Source: Voacanga thouarsii
Lineage: Eukaryota > Streptophyta > Magnoliopsida > Gentianales > Apocynaceae
Reading direction: 5' to 3'
DNA length: 64,000 bases
Assembly: GCA_026120185.1 (NCBI GenBank)
Contig: JANUWF010001179.1
Location: 4,279,001-4,343,000 of the forward strand
Positions 55,001 to 64,000 of this stretch are shown here, one piece after another. Every line of letters begins with the position of its first letter. The first letter of the stretch is position 1. The notes beneath the pieces were generated by a model. It worked only from the letters and a program-made list of their open reading frames with translations. It searched no databases and had not been told where the DNA came from. The position numbers and the translations under genes are program-made.

Positions 55001-56390
55001 ATTACATGGACAAAAAACATGGTTGCATGAAGAAATTCTAAGAAGACAAAAAAAAAAAAAAAAAAAAAAAGACACACACACAAAAAACAAAATCTAACTT
55101 GTGGCCTAACCCAACAAGCATAGAGCATAGGTGCTTAGTCAAAATGCAAGAATTTTAGCAAGCTAGGATTCCTATGGCTAGTATTAACTAAAACACATCA
55201 ACAACCACCAGCAAAACCATATAACAGAAAACAACGAAGTGGCAGAAAGATAAATATTATTTTTTTCCAACCCATCAAGAATTCTCGCATGTACTTTGTG
55301 CCAACTCAATACTATAAATCCACAGTACTCAAAAGAAAAAAAATGAAGTATTTTTAAATTCTGAAAAATAGCAAAACACATACATAAATGCATAATTTTT
55401 ATTGCAACCCCTAAATCAAGTGGTTTAAATCATACCAAACACACAAATTGCAAACCCTAGAATCCGATTCTTATGTTCTTCCTTTTCTTGTTGTTGTATA
55501 GGTGTGAGCGAGAGAGATAATGCATACACCAATGACTAAACAAGACCAGACCAAATCCAAACCCTAAAATTTAGGATCAAAAGTGAAACCCCACTTAAAT
55601 AACTGCGACCAGATTAAATAGTTATCATCATAGTGCTCTGAGTTTGCTGCATATCCATATAATTAACCAGCAAATAGATTTAATAGAAAAACTTTCCAAG
55701 TGTTTGTGATAGTCAACAAATGCATTTGCGAACAATGTCAACAAAGACCAAGCAATATCAAAATAGCATTAGACAAACTTGTTGTTCGGTGCGAGCAAGG
55801 CATTTGTGAACAATTTTACCTTCAAGGGCACCCCTTTCTTCGATGGTAAGGTACTCCTAATAGTGGGCAAGCCAAGCCTGCCCTTGCTTTGCTCACCATT
55901 AATATGAATCTAATCCCTATGTCTATCAATATACTCAATATATACCAGTTTACACCTCTTGGCTATACAGGTTTAAAAGGGACTTGATTAATAGGTAGGA
56001 AATTTCTCAAGATTTTTTACCTAGAATTTGACAGCTAGCAAGAAGGTAGAAATGGAGTTTAATCCATTCAGGTTGTGGTTCAATCTTTCTTTTCGCCCAT
56101 TTCCAATTCGGACATATACCTTTCCTTTTGCTGTAGAAAAAGTAGGAATTTGCAAAATTCATCCACAAGTCAGTGACGTGTCCATTTTGACAGGGCAAAA
56201 ATAATTATTTTACTATTCTTTTCTTGTTTTCTTAATTTATTTTAATTTTAAAAAATAAAAATAACTATTTTATTTCTCAAAAGGTCAACACGTGATCGGC
56301 AGAATGCTCTCCTCGCTGCCGGATTCTACCTCAATAAACTGGAAATAACTAAAAAATCTAAATAGGAGACAAAATTTTAACTAAAATACA
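55001..56390. other. Region upstream of the TOP1 fragment, mostly unassigned
   Basis: AT-rich and intron-like. A poly(A) run lies at 55049-55071. On the minus strand at 56198-56015 an exon-like stretch reads RKGICPNWKWAKRKIEPQPE in one frame and KGKVYVRIGNGRKERLNHNL in another, ending before a GTAAAA donor-like site. I do not recognise it. 55790-55970 contains exon-like mixed-composition sequence without a clear frame. Confidence 0.3.
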
Positions 56391-57057
56391 TTCTGAGATG
56401 GTGATATGCTTTGCTTAATGAATATATTTCTTTTGGAGACCATTGTAGATAAAAAAAAAAAAATCATGGCAATAATTTTAAAAATGTCATTAAAATTTTG
56501 AATGAGACTACATTTAAGTGTTGTATTCTTTAATATGACTAAATTTTTACTTTTTCAAAAAAAATGTCGAAAATATTTTGTATTCCGACTCATTTTTTTG
56601 GCCAATGTTGGGAATATATAAAATATGTTAACTCTTTTATTTTATGTTGGGAAATTTTAATTATTTGACATTTTGTATTAAATGTTGAGAATTTCTATAT
56701 TACAGAGGCGTTTTTAATTAATGTCGGTCAAAAAATTTCATTTGAATCAAGACAATTAATTTTAAAATATTCCTATAATTTTGAGTGAGACAACACTTAT
56801 ATTAAAAAAGTATTGTCGTTATTTGACATTATTTTATTCAACGTTGCTTTTTGAAAGATTCAGAAATATTTTTAATATTACGACGTATTTTCATTAATGT
56901 CAGAAAAATATATAATATGCCGATACTTTAATTAAAAAATGACGGAATATTTTTTATTTGCTAACATTTTATTCTAAACATCAGAAATAGCTTTATTATA
57001 AAGACACTTTTAATTAATGATGTCAAAAAAGTGTTAGAATAGATTTTTGTTATAGTG
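56391..57057. mobile_element. CACTA-B: right terminus with subterminal repeats
   Basis: The segment ends GATTTTTGTTATAGTG at 57057, which on the minus strand is CACTATAACAAAAATC, a classic CACTA terminal inverted repeat. Inside lie three loose repeats starting at about 56650, 56820 and 56950, each with TTATTTGACATT, TATTCAANGTTG and TTTTAATTAATGTC words. The matching left terminus was not found. TAA follows at 57058-57060. The terminal sequence and repeats differ from those at 50100, so this is taken as a second, nested element. Confidence 0.6.
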
Positions 57058-59200
57058 TAAGAGATAAAATGGAAAAGGAAATTATAGTAAACTCTGTATT
57101 TGTCATCTAAAGAGAAAAAAAAAAAGATAATAGTTTTAAGTATTCTTTACGTACATGGTCAAATCAAACAATGATGAAAATATAGTTATTTGTGGTTTTA
57201 GTGTGAAATGTTTGCTTTAGATTTTTTTCTTTTTTTTTTTTAAGTTGAAAGGAAAGAGTCAAATTTTTATTTTCATAATATTTCTCAATAAAATCTTTTA
57301 ACAACATACATTAAATTAATCCAAAAATTATGATGAAAGTTCCCAGAATGTCACTATTAAATTGATTGTCTAATATGTAAACAATTATTGTGAAGGATAT
57401 TAATTATGTTGAATATATTGTTCCAAAGAAAAATTATGTGAAATAGACTATGTATGACTATATGGATAGAAATAAGATATCTCCCGTCAATAATAATTTA
57501 TAAGTTAAAATGTTTTTAAATAATTGTCCTACTGTTCATGAAAATTACATAATCTAATTAAATTTTAAAAGGATTCTACTAAAAAATTTTAATTTTTTAA
57601 AGAAAAATTATAATTTTAAAAAATTTTAGAGACAAATTCATCATACGTTCTTGAAAATTACATAATAAATAAAGCACAAATGTACGTTTAATAATGAGAA
57701 AATATTATTTTATCAAACAATTAGATATATTAAAATTTAAAAGATTATACTAAAAAATTTAATTTTTTAAAGAAAATTTATAATTTAAAAAAATTTTAGA
57801 GACAGACATCACTCCCGACCTCCTTTAGTTCTCTATATATATTTTCAACATATACAATTATTTATATTTGTGTTTTCAAAATTCCCTACCCCACCCCACA
57901 CCCCCCCCTTGCTTTATATGGATAAATTATAGCCTTTTGAGTACAGAGAACATGGATTTTGCATCGGAGTATTGTTACTTAAAAGTAAATTATACTCACT
58001 TCTAGAAGGTATTTTATATATAAATATTAAATTGAGTAAGTTAATATATCAATACAATTGATAATATTTTTCTTATTTAATTAATAAGCTTTTAGTTTGA
58101 TTCTTATTGAGAAAGCTTGATCCTATATTATGTTTCTCCTCGCCCTTTTAATAGTTAATGTAGTTCTCTTTGCAAAATATATAGAGCTTTGGCACTTGAA
58201 TTCTATTTCTAATTTCTATATGTACAATTTGTACTAGTCTCTATTTCTAGTTTGGCCTTTCATATTTTTATGCGATTCTTACTTCTCCGGTCCCTTTCTT
58301 CTTTCCTTCTTGATCGAGACACCTTACATGGGTATTAGTAAATTTTTATTATCGAGATAACTTTTATTAATATATTGACTTATAACTCAATAGAGATTAA
58401 AATTTGATAATAATTTTAAATAGCAAAATGAAGTTTTCATTTTATCTTCTTCATTTCATTATGCTATTTTGCATCAATTACTAAAAGTCAAAATTAATTG
58501 TTTCTCTAAAAGAAAATTCAAGTTTAAATAAAGTCGATAATAAACCAACATTATCTCATCAGCCATATGTGAAGAAGAGAATAGAATTTAAAAATTAATT
58601 TCTTAAAGTATAAACAATATATTGTCACAATAAATTATTAGTTTCATAAATTTTTAATATATTAGTGAACTAATTCTGAATATTTATATAAATTCATTTT
58701 TAATAATAATTATATTAATATATTAGGATTTTACCGAATTCATTCTAATCTAAAATTTTACTTTAACTCAAAAAATAATTATTTTATATATTTTTATTTT
58801 TAAAATTTTTTTATATATTCATATATCATACTCTCTCTTTAATCCTACTTTGAGCCTTACCTAACATCGCACATTTAATAATTTTTTATTATATTCAAAT
58901 AAATTTATTTCAATCACATCCAATTACACCCTATATGTAATAAATTTCTAAATTCGAATGAGAACAATTACAAAAAATAAATTTTATTTATAAAATTTAA
59001 TACTTTGTTATTTAGGTAAGTTTTAAGACTGATTTTTTAAATATATAATTTTTTATAAAATTTAAAATTATATTTATATAATTTATAGAATATAAATTAA
59101 ATTTTAAATTTATAACTTAAAATATAAATTATATTTATCAAATTATTATTCCAGATGGGGACTCCACGAACTAGTGGTTGTAACATTTAACGAAAAATAA
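57058..59200. other. Very AT-rich spacer
   Basis: No gene, known repeat or structured motif is seen. A short C-rich stretch, CCCCACACCCCCCCCTT, lies at about 57893-57909, and two related AT-rich passages at about 57560-57640 and 57725-57805 (TTTAAAAAATTTTAGAGACA) form a loose direct repeat. Confidence 0.4.
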
Positions 59201-59520
59201 AAGAAAAATTAGCGGTTGTAACGCACAAAAAAGGGACGGCAGAGAAATGCAACAGCAGTTTGGGCCAGATCACTATGTTCAGAAGAAAGGGACGATGCTA
59301 GAGCGAGGGCAGTGACTCGATGGAGGTGGTGGGAGAAGATTTGGGAGAGAGCGGAGAGGTCGTTCTTGCCGTACGCTGTTGGTGAAGCAGAGGAATTGGG
59401 TGAGGAGGGATTAGGACCCACTCTGGATTGTAGGGTCTTTACTGTAAGGACCCCAACCGACACACTTATCTTCGACAATGTTAAAGATTGTTGTTTAATT
59501 AATTTTGTACCGGGGGTAGC
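59201..59520 (+). other. Exon-like segment of unknown identity
   Basis: A GC-richer island in AT-rich surroundings. The plus frame opening with the ATG at 59312 reads MTRWRWWEKIWERAERSFLP and continues YAVGEAEELGEEGLGPTLDC to FTVRTPTDTLIFDNVKD. The minus frame 59209-59478 is also open. Base composition and the sharp borders suggest a first exon or 5' leader of a host gene, possibly captured with its neighbours. No domain is recognised and the coding strand is not certain. Confidence 0.35.
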
Positions 59521-59699
59521 TCTCTACTTTCCTTTTAAATCATGCGTATGGTATCTTTTCTGTTGCTTGATTATTCTATTTTGTTATGTTTGTTGGAATT
59601 TTATTCATTTTTAATTACTTGCCCTGTTTTATTGACTTGCTTTTGCTGGATAAGCTGAATTTCTATTGATTGAATGTTTTCTATATATTGCTGCCGCTT

Positions 59700-60030
59700 A
59701 GAAATTCGGATTAGCTTGAGTTGTGAGTCAAATCGATCAACTGATCTATGTCTATGGGTGGAGGTAGAACAAAACTTCACTATGAAAAATACAATTTACA
59801 AGATTTTAGAAAAGTGTTCCTAAGCCACTAAACACCACTAATGCAGAATAAGAGTAAAAGTATTACAAAGAGCAGATGCTTCAATGGCTATTCAAACCCT
59901 TGTATTGGTGTTTTTGCATTGTGTATTTAAAGAACCAAACTAAGCCTTTATTTATAAGGCTTCAAAGGAGTGGATGGTTCTCAACTTTCAATGTGGGACA
60001 AAATAATATGGATGCGAGGCACCCTAACAT
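59700..60030 (-). repeat. LTR- or TRIM-like fragment
   Basis: On the minus strand it starts TGTTAGGGTGCCTCG (60030), then TTTTGTCCCACATTGAAAG and CCTTATAAATAAAGGC (TATA box at about 59948-59957). Later comes ATAGTGAAGTTTTGTTCTA. These are familiar words of small plant LTRs. The far border is vague and no target duplication was found. The plus frame 59876-60136 and its partner are shadows. Confidence 0.4.
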
Positions 60031-60460
60031 TTTTTTTTTTTTTTTGTATACATGTACATTAGCAGCACCTTGGTTTCGTTTTGTCATCTTTAGTGTACAA
60101 CACGTTTGGGTAGTATTTGATCTAGGAGTCCTCTGACTCAACAAGTAGGTATATTTCTTGGTGTGATAGCTAAGACGGCTTATATCTTTTACAGTATTTC
60201 ATGATCCTTGTAGTCGTGAGAGTCTAAATTCTCATGCTTAGATGTTACCTTAAATTCATCGCATCTGACAAGATCCATCATTGTTATTGCTGTCTAATTT
60301 TAGAAGCTTTTGATTTTTGTTGTTCAGAGTGATTGATGTGGCCTCTATTATTCTTTGGTTCTTGATACATATAGCTTATTGGTAAGAATGTTTCTTTCTT
60401 AATTACACACAAGAGAGGCCATTTTATTCAAGGATCGCTTCGTCTCCTTTTTTTTTTTTG

Positions 60461-60471
60461 TAGTTAATATT
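60461..60471. repeat. Target-site duplication, left copy
   Basis: TAGTTAATATT, repeated exactly at 61032-61042 on the far side of the retroposed insert. Confidence 0.75.
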
Positions 60472-61031
60472 TTTTTTTATTCATAAAGAAAAAACATGTT
60501 ACACATGTAGATAGAAAAGATCCTAGTAACAAAGAAACAACCTCACCCCAGAGGAAACAGTACAATACATAAAATAAAAACAAACATACAAAAAACTTCT
60601 TCTTAACTACTTTACCAGCATTCACGAACATCAACGACCTGAGCAAACCAAATCCACCTAGATCCGTGAACAGCAATATAGAAGACTCTGAGCGTGTCAG
60701 CGGTCTTGAAAATTGCCTGAGAAATAGGTGAGAAGTAAGGGAAGGGCCCAAACCAATTGTTGGGTAAAGGAAGAACAACAAACACAAGGGGAAAAACAAG
60801 CACAACTAGGAATACAAAGAACACAGGCCAAAGAGAAGTAGAGTTGGAAAAAGAAAGCCAAAGAAAATTTTTTTTGAGGTTTGATACCAAAAGAGGGGAA
60901 AGAATGGATCTTTGGCCAAGATCCGAGCTTCGGCAAAGAGAGCCAAGCGGAGTGCACGAAGATGAAAACCAGAGGGGGAAGGGAGTTAGAGAGAGAAAGC
61001 GGAGTGCAGAAGGCTAATGGCTAAGGTCTCT
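60472..61031 (-). mobile_element. Retroposed cDNA-like insert with A tail
   Basis: A 560-bp segment bounded by exact 11-bp duplications, TAGTTAATATT (60461-60471 and 61032-61042). On the minus strand it ends in an A tract just after CTTTATGAATAAA, next to the left duplication, as expected for an RNA copied by LINE machinery. It starts at about 61031 with C/T-rich, 5'-leader-like sequence. No tRNA-type promoter boxes were found, so a classic SINE is unlikely. Open frames on both strands (for example 60612-60890 - and 60757-61017 +) show no domain. It may be a processed pseudogene of an unrecognised gene or a 5'-truncated LINE-type copy. Confidence 0.6.
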
Positions 61032-61042
61032 TAGTTAATATT
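61032..61042. repeat. Target-site duplication, right copy
   Basis: TAGTTAATATT, exact match to 60461-60471. Confidence 0.75.
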
Positions 61043-61582
61043 GATCACTTCGTCACCTTAGTTGTATAAGACTTTACCTTGCTGAGTTGATTTTTTTTTT
61101 TTTTTTTTGTGAGGAAGTCATGCTTTTTTCCCCTTCACTTCTGGATGCTGTATAGGACCCAATCTAGAGAATTTTATCCTTAGAAGCTGTTAGTCAAGCT
61201 CCAAAATAATGTACTCTTGACATGGTATGTTATAGCACAAAAGCATATGATCCAATAGTACCTAAGTGAGGTGTTGTTTTTATTTCTTAGTATGAAAAGA
61301 TAATGGTGACAATTATTTGCATCTCTATTTCTCTCTTTGTGCCATTCTTGTTGTCTTGCTTTCATAACCTGCTTTGTCCTATCCAAATTTTTGTTTATTT
61401 TTGTCTAATTTGTACATAGGAAAATCTATTGGAATTGGTTTTTGTCTATAGAAGAAAAGTTTGTACTTCCAATATTTGCATAGTACTGGAATTGGTTATT
61501 TTTATTCTAGATATAGGCAACTTTATTGAAACATGTTAGTTTTGCTTGTCACTCAATCTAATAACAAGTGGAGAAGTGATAG

Positions 61583-62077
61583 CGTGATAAGATTCATTTC
61601 ATGCAAAGCTATGAATGCAAAAACATTGAAGAGTTTTGGGAAATAACGGTAGAAAGATGCAAAAATGCTTCAATAAGATGAAATGTAGACAAAAAGACTA
61701 GATATAATGTAGACAAAAAAATTTTGGGAAATAGCAATAGAAAGAACAAATGAAGCATAGGAAGTACGTGTTCAAGTTAACTAGATTGCTTGGTAAACAA
61801 AGTTCCGATGGACCCAAAAGAAATGGAAGCTTGAATTAGATTCTAGCATTCTTTATCATGATTTTTACTAGATGACAATTTCCTAAACTCTTTTCTTCTA
61901 GTTTTGAGCTTTCGTTTTCTACATTATGTATCTTGAGACTATCAAGCGGCGTTTCCACATCTTTGACATTAGACAGAGCATCTTTATTATATCTTATCGA
62001 AGCATTTTTGCATGAGTCTCTTAAAACTCTTTAATGCTTTTGCATTCTTAGCTTTGCATGTAATGAATCTTATCACA
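61583..62077. repeat. Inverted repeat (arms ~95 bp, spacer ~310 bp)
   Basis: The left arm 61583-61680 (GTGATAAGATTCATTTCATG, then CAAAGCTATGAATGCAAAAA and GATGCAAAAATGCTTCAATA) matches the reverse complement of 61990-62077 with few differences and one small gap. The right arm ends about 20 bp before the splice acceptor of the flippase-like exon. The minus frame 61987-62205 is a shadow of the arm and exon. Confidence 0.85.
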
Positions 62078-62097
62078 TAACTAATGTCATTGTGCAG

Positions 62098-62262
62098 GGC
62101 CTTTTTCCATATTGCTGGAACTGGATTGTTTTGGTTGTACTTGCTTGGCATCATTGTTGGAGCATTGTTGCCACATATTTTGTTGTAAAAGTTTTCAATC
62201 AGCATTACAAACCATCAGATATTCAGATTGCAAGAGAAGCTAAGAAGTTTGGAAATATTGGA
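62098..62262 (+). pseudogene. P4-ATPase (phospholipid flippase, ALA1-like) C-terminal exon fragment
   Basis: P4-ATPases move phospholipids between membrane leaflets. The exon follows a good acceptor (TTGTGCAG, to 62097). In one frame it reads FFHIAGTGLFWLYLLGIIVG and ALLPH, a last transmembrane helix. After a small frameshift near 62170-62190 it continues VVKVFNQHYKPSDIQIAREA and KKFGN. This succession, a helix ending in LLP followed by PSDxxIAREAEK, is the cytosolic tail of ALA1-type plant flippases. The usual short tail after FGN is replaced by hydrophobic read-through. The rest of the ~1,150-residue protein is absent nearby. The frameshift makes it a fragment without function. The neighbouring 59201-59520 segment and this exon need not come from one gene. 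Confidence 0.7.
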
Positions 62263-62304
62263 GGCATTTTGCTATTCATTTTTTCTGTTTCAGTTTGTAT
62301 GTAA

Positions 62305-63600
62305 AAACCATAATCAGAACTAGAAGCACCTGAATTTTTTAAACTAAATTATTTCTCTTATACTAAGATATGATTGATTCTCATCCATCTTACATGGTAG
62401 CATATATGTTACTCCTTTTTTGCACCTATTTTATGTTGTATTCATGTACCATTTGGATGTTGTTGACAAGTGCCGACAGGGAGCTATTTATCAAGAAATT
62501 GTCTATTCACTGGCCATTTTCTTTTGAAATATTCTACTGCATGTGATCGTACAATTATTTTTAGTAAGTACTAGTTCATCTCAAAAGAATAATAATAAAA
62601 AAGAAATACAATCTAGTTTTTGTGTTCTTTTGTAAGAGATTCTGCAAACTACTAATATTAGGTGCAGTATTTTTCCCCTTTTAAAAAATACCCTCTATTA
62701 ATTCCAAATTTTTTGGCTTCCAAAACTTTTTTACCGAGTCCATATAACTTCTTCTTCCTCTTCTTTGTTCATAAAATTTGGTTTACTGTAGTTGTTGCAA
62801 AATTATTTCTGATACATTGTTCATTCTTGCAATTTTAATAGTAATATTTTCTTTAGTATTACTTTATCATCTGTTCGAATTGCATCTTACATCTGTAGAA
62901 TGACAATTTTATTTTAGCAATTCAAGCAAAGCAAGCTTTCTATTTGGATGACATCAAGTTATGGAGAGTTTGGGAAGTGGTACAAAAGTTTCAGACTATA
63001 TAGTTTGTAATCTTTGTAATTGAGAAAATTTTGCAAAAAATTACTTTGGTTTGATGAGTAAACCAATTCTTGTAGTGTTTAGTTGTTAAATTTATTGCAT
63101 TGTCCATTTGCTGCGGCTGCAACCTTGCTTTTGCCATGGCCATTTTTTTTTCCTGCTAAGTTGCTTTTGTCATGGTTAGATTGGCTATTATTGTATCTTT
63201 GTCTTTTGTTAGACTCTCCTTCCTTACATAAATTTCCAGATCAGTAATCAGTGCCAAATGAGTTATACCTTTTTTAAGGTTCAATGCTGATGTCAATGGA
63301 GCATGGCAAAAACTAGGCTGGCAATTTTCAGTTCGCATAAGTTGAAAATGTTTTCTAAAATAATAAAGTTAGGCAATTGAAATAAATACATATAATAATT
63401 ATTTTTATATTTTTGAGTTTTCAAATTTATCTTCTTCTTAATTAAACATGTTTAAAATATCTTTTATTAATTTTAATTTTCAATTTAAAAAGAAGCAAAT
63501 AATCAATTTAATAGTTATAAAAAAAAGTAAATATCATATTAATAAAAACTAGTATAGTTAATAAAATGATTATCTGTAACATAAGGCTAATGTAATAAAA
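62305..63600. other. Sequence downstream of the flippase-like exon, unassigned
   Basis: AT-rich, resembling 3' untranslated or intron sequence. At 62935-63010 a mixed-composition stretch (TTGGATGACATCAAGTTATG) may be a transcript end, and 63110-63180 has CATGG-containing words. No domain is recognised. The minus frame 63156-63338 is not supported. Confidence 0.3.
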
Positions 63601-63639
63601 AACTTAATTATATCGTGACACAAAATTTATTATATGAAT

Positions 63640-64000
63640 ATCATTTCTTTTTTTTTAATGGATAGTTAATGTTATGAATTAATTAAAAATTCATGGTAAT
63701 ATGTAAAATTGTCATTTAATTCTATACTTATGTAACTTCAAAATACGTGACGTAAATATACTGTCACATATAATAGTACGTGAGTGTGATCTTTTTTGTG
63801 ATAGATAATTAACGTCATAAATTATTTAAAATTTTGTAATATTATTAAAATTGTCACCTAATATTACACATACGTATGACGTAATGAGATTGTCATTAAT
63901 ACTTGTATTATGGTGGTGTATGTATTTGTCAGCAAATAGTTATAGAATACATGATGCAATAAAAGTTATCACAGATAATGAATAATAATATTAGTGATGT
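63640..64000. repeat. GTCAC/GACGT-rich tandem repeats, possible right subterminal region of CACTA-A
   Basis: Two units start at about 63661 (GATAGTTAATGTTATGAATT) and 63800 (GATAGATAATTAACGTCATA). Both continue AATTATTTAAAAT/AATTAAAAATTC, then ATTGTCA(T/C)(T/C)TAAT and ACGT words. The words match in kind, but not in exact sequence, those at 50364-50720. The window ends before any terminus. Confidence 0.5.

Larger units (their letters stand above)
50100..64000. mobile_element. CACTA-A: putative large CACTA-type element, right end outside the window
   Basis: It begins CACGACACCAAAATTGACGA inside the Athila-2 RNase H, close to the common dicot CACTA terminal wording CACTACAACAAAAATGACGA. The three bases before it, GCT (50097-50099), would be the target duplication. 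Subterminal tandem repeats with GTCAC/CGTCA words follow (50364-50720). The last 360 bp of the window (63640-64000) again have tandem repeats rich in GTCAC and GACGT words. The Athila element does not resume. Host-gene fragments lie inside. No CACTA transposase was recognised. The extent is inference; only the left end is directly supported. Confidence 0.45.

Noticed and set aside
50100..57057. One CACTA element spanning exactly 50100-57057
   Set aside because: Terminal sequences and subterminal repeats differ, the 3-bp flanks do not match (GCT against TAA), and Athila sequence does not resume after 57057.
60472..61031. Insert considered as a tRNA-derived SINE
   Set aside because: No recognisable A-box/B-box promoter near its 5' end, and 560 bp is longer than most plant SINEs.
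1..64000. Search for tRNA, rRNA and integrated pararetrovirus genes
   Set aside because: Only short tRNA-complementary primer sites were seen; no cloverleaf, rRNA block or viral movement or coat protein motif was found.

Overview
The window looks like a piece of a dicot (or at least angiosperm) nuclear chromosome. It is AT-rich and almost wholly built of plant transposable elements: Ty3/gypsy elements of Tekay/Del type (chromodomain, methionine-tRNA primer site) and Athila type (aspartate-tRNA-like primer site, env-like region), Ty1/copia elements of Angela/BARE and SIRE type, and CACTA-type DNA transposon ends. I see no intact host gene, no rRNA or tRNA gene and no CRISPR array. Every coding block carries stops, frameshifts or lost catalytic residues, so coding regions are called pseudogenes. 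Domain calls rest on motifs read by eye; the species cannot be named from the sequence alone.

Layout. 1-770: SIRE-like copia LTR piece (- strand). 771-8710: 3' half of an Athila-type element (+), split by an isolated copia LTR (3343-6744) that contains an 810-bp block in three tandem copies. 9061-12207: truncated copia element (+). From 12208 an old Tekay-type element ('gypsy-2', -) begins. Its 3' LTR (12208-13016 and 25407-27811) is split by a second Tekay-type element ('gypsy-1', 13017-25406, -). Its internal region is 27812-33880. Its 5' LTR (33881-33923, 44825-45853) is split by a copia element ('copia-2', 33924-44824, -), which itself carries an inverted solo LTR of the same family (36164-37873). 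The same LTR is interrupted again by an Athila-type element ('Athila-2', 45854-50099, +). Athila-2 is broken in its RNase H region by a CACTA-like end at 50100, and the window does not return to Athila sequence afterwards.

50100-64000 is the least ordinary part. It has CACTA-like subterminal repeats at both edges (about 50364-50720 and 63640-64000) and a second CACTA terminus at 57057. Between these lie fragments of at least two host genes: DNA topoisomerase I (53640-55000, -) and a P4-ATPase (phospholipid flippase) C-terminal exon (62098-62262, +). A retroposed cDNA-like insert with an 11-bp target duplication (60472-61031) lies between them. The simplest reading is a large gene-capturing (Pack-CACTA-like) element whose right terminus lies beyond the window.

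How the parts work together: nothing here looks able to move by itself. Gypsy-1 lost its 5' LTR promoter and active-site residues, gypsy-2 lost an integrase aspartate and much of its LTRs, copia-2 lost the reverse transcriptase YVDD block, and Athila-2 has an altered active site and no 3' half. What the window records clearly is an insertion order: gypsy-2 first; then gypsy-1, copia-2 and Athila-2 into its LTRs; then the copia solo LTR and the CACTA-like element into those.
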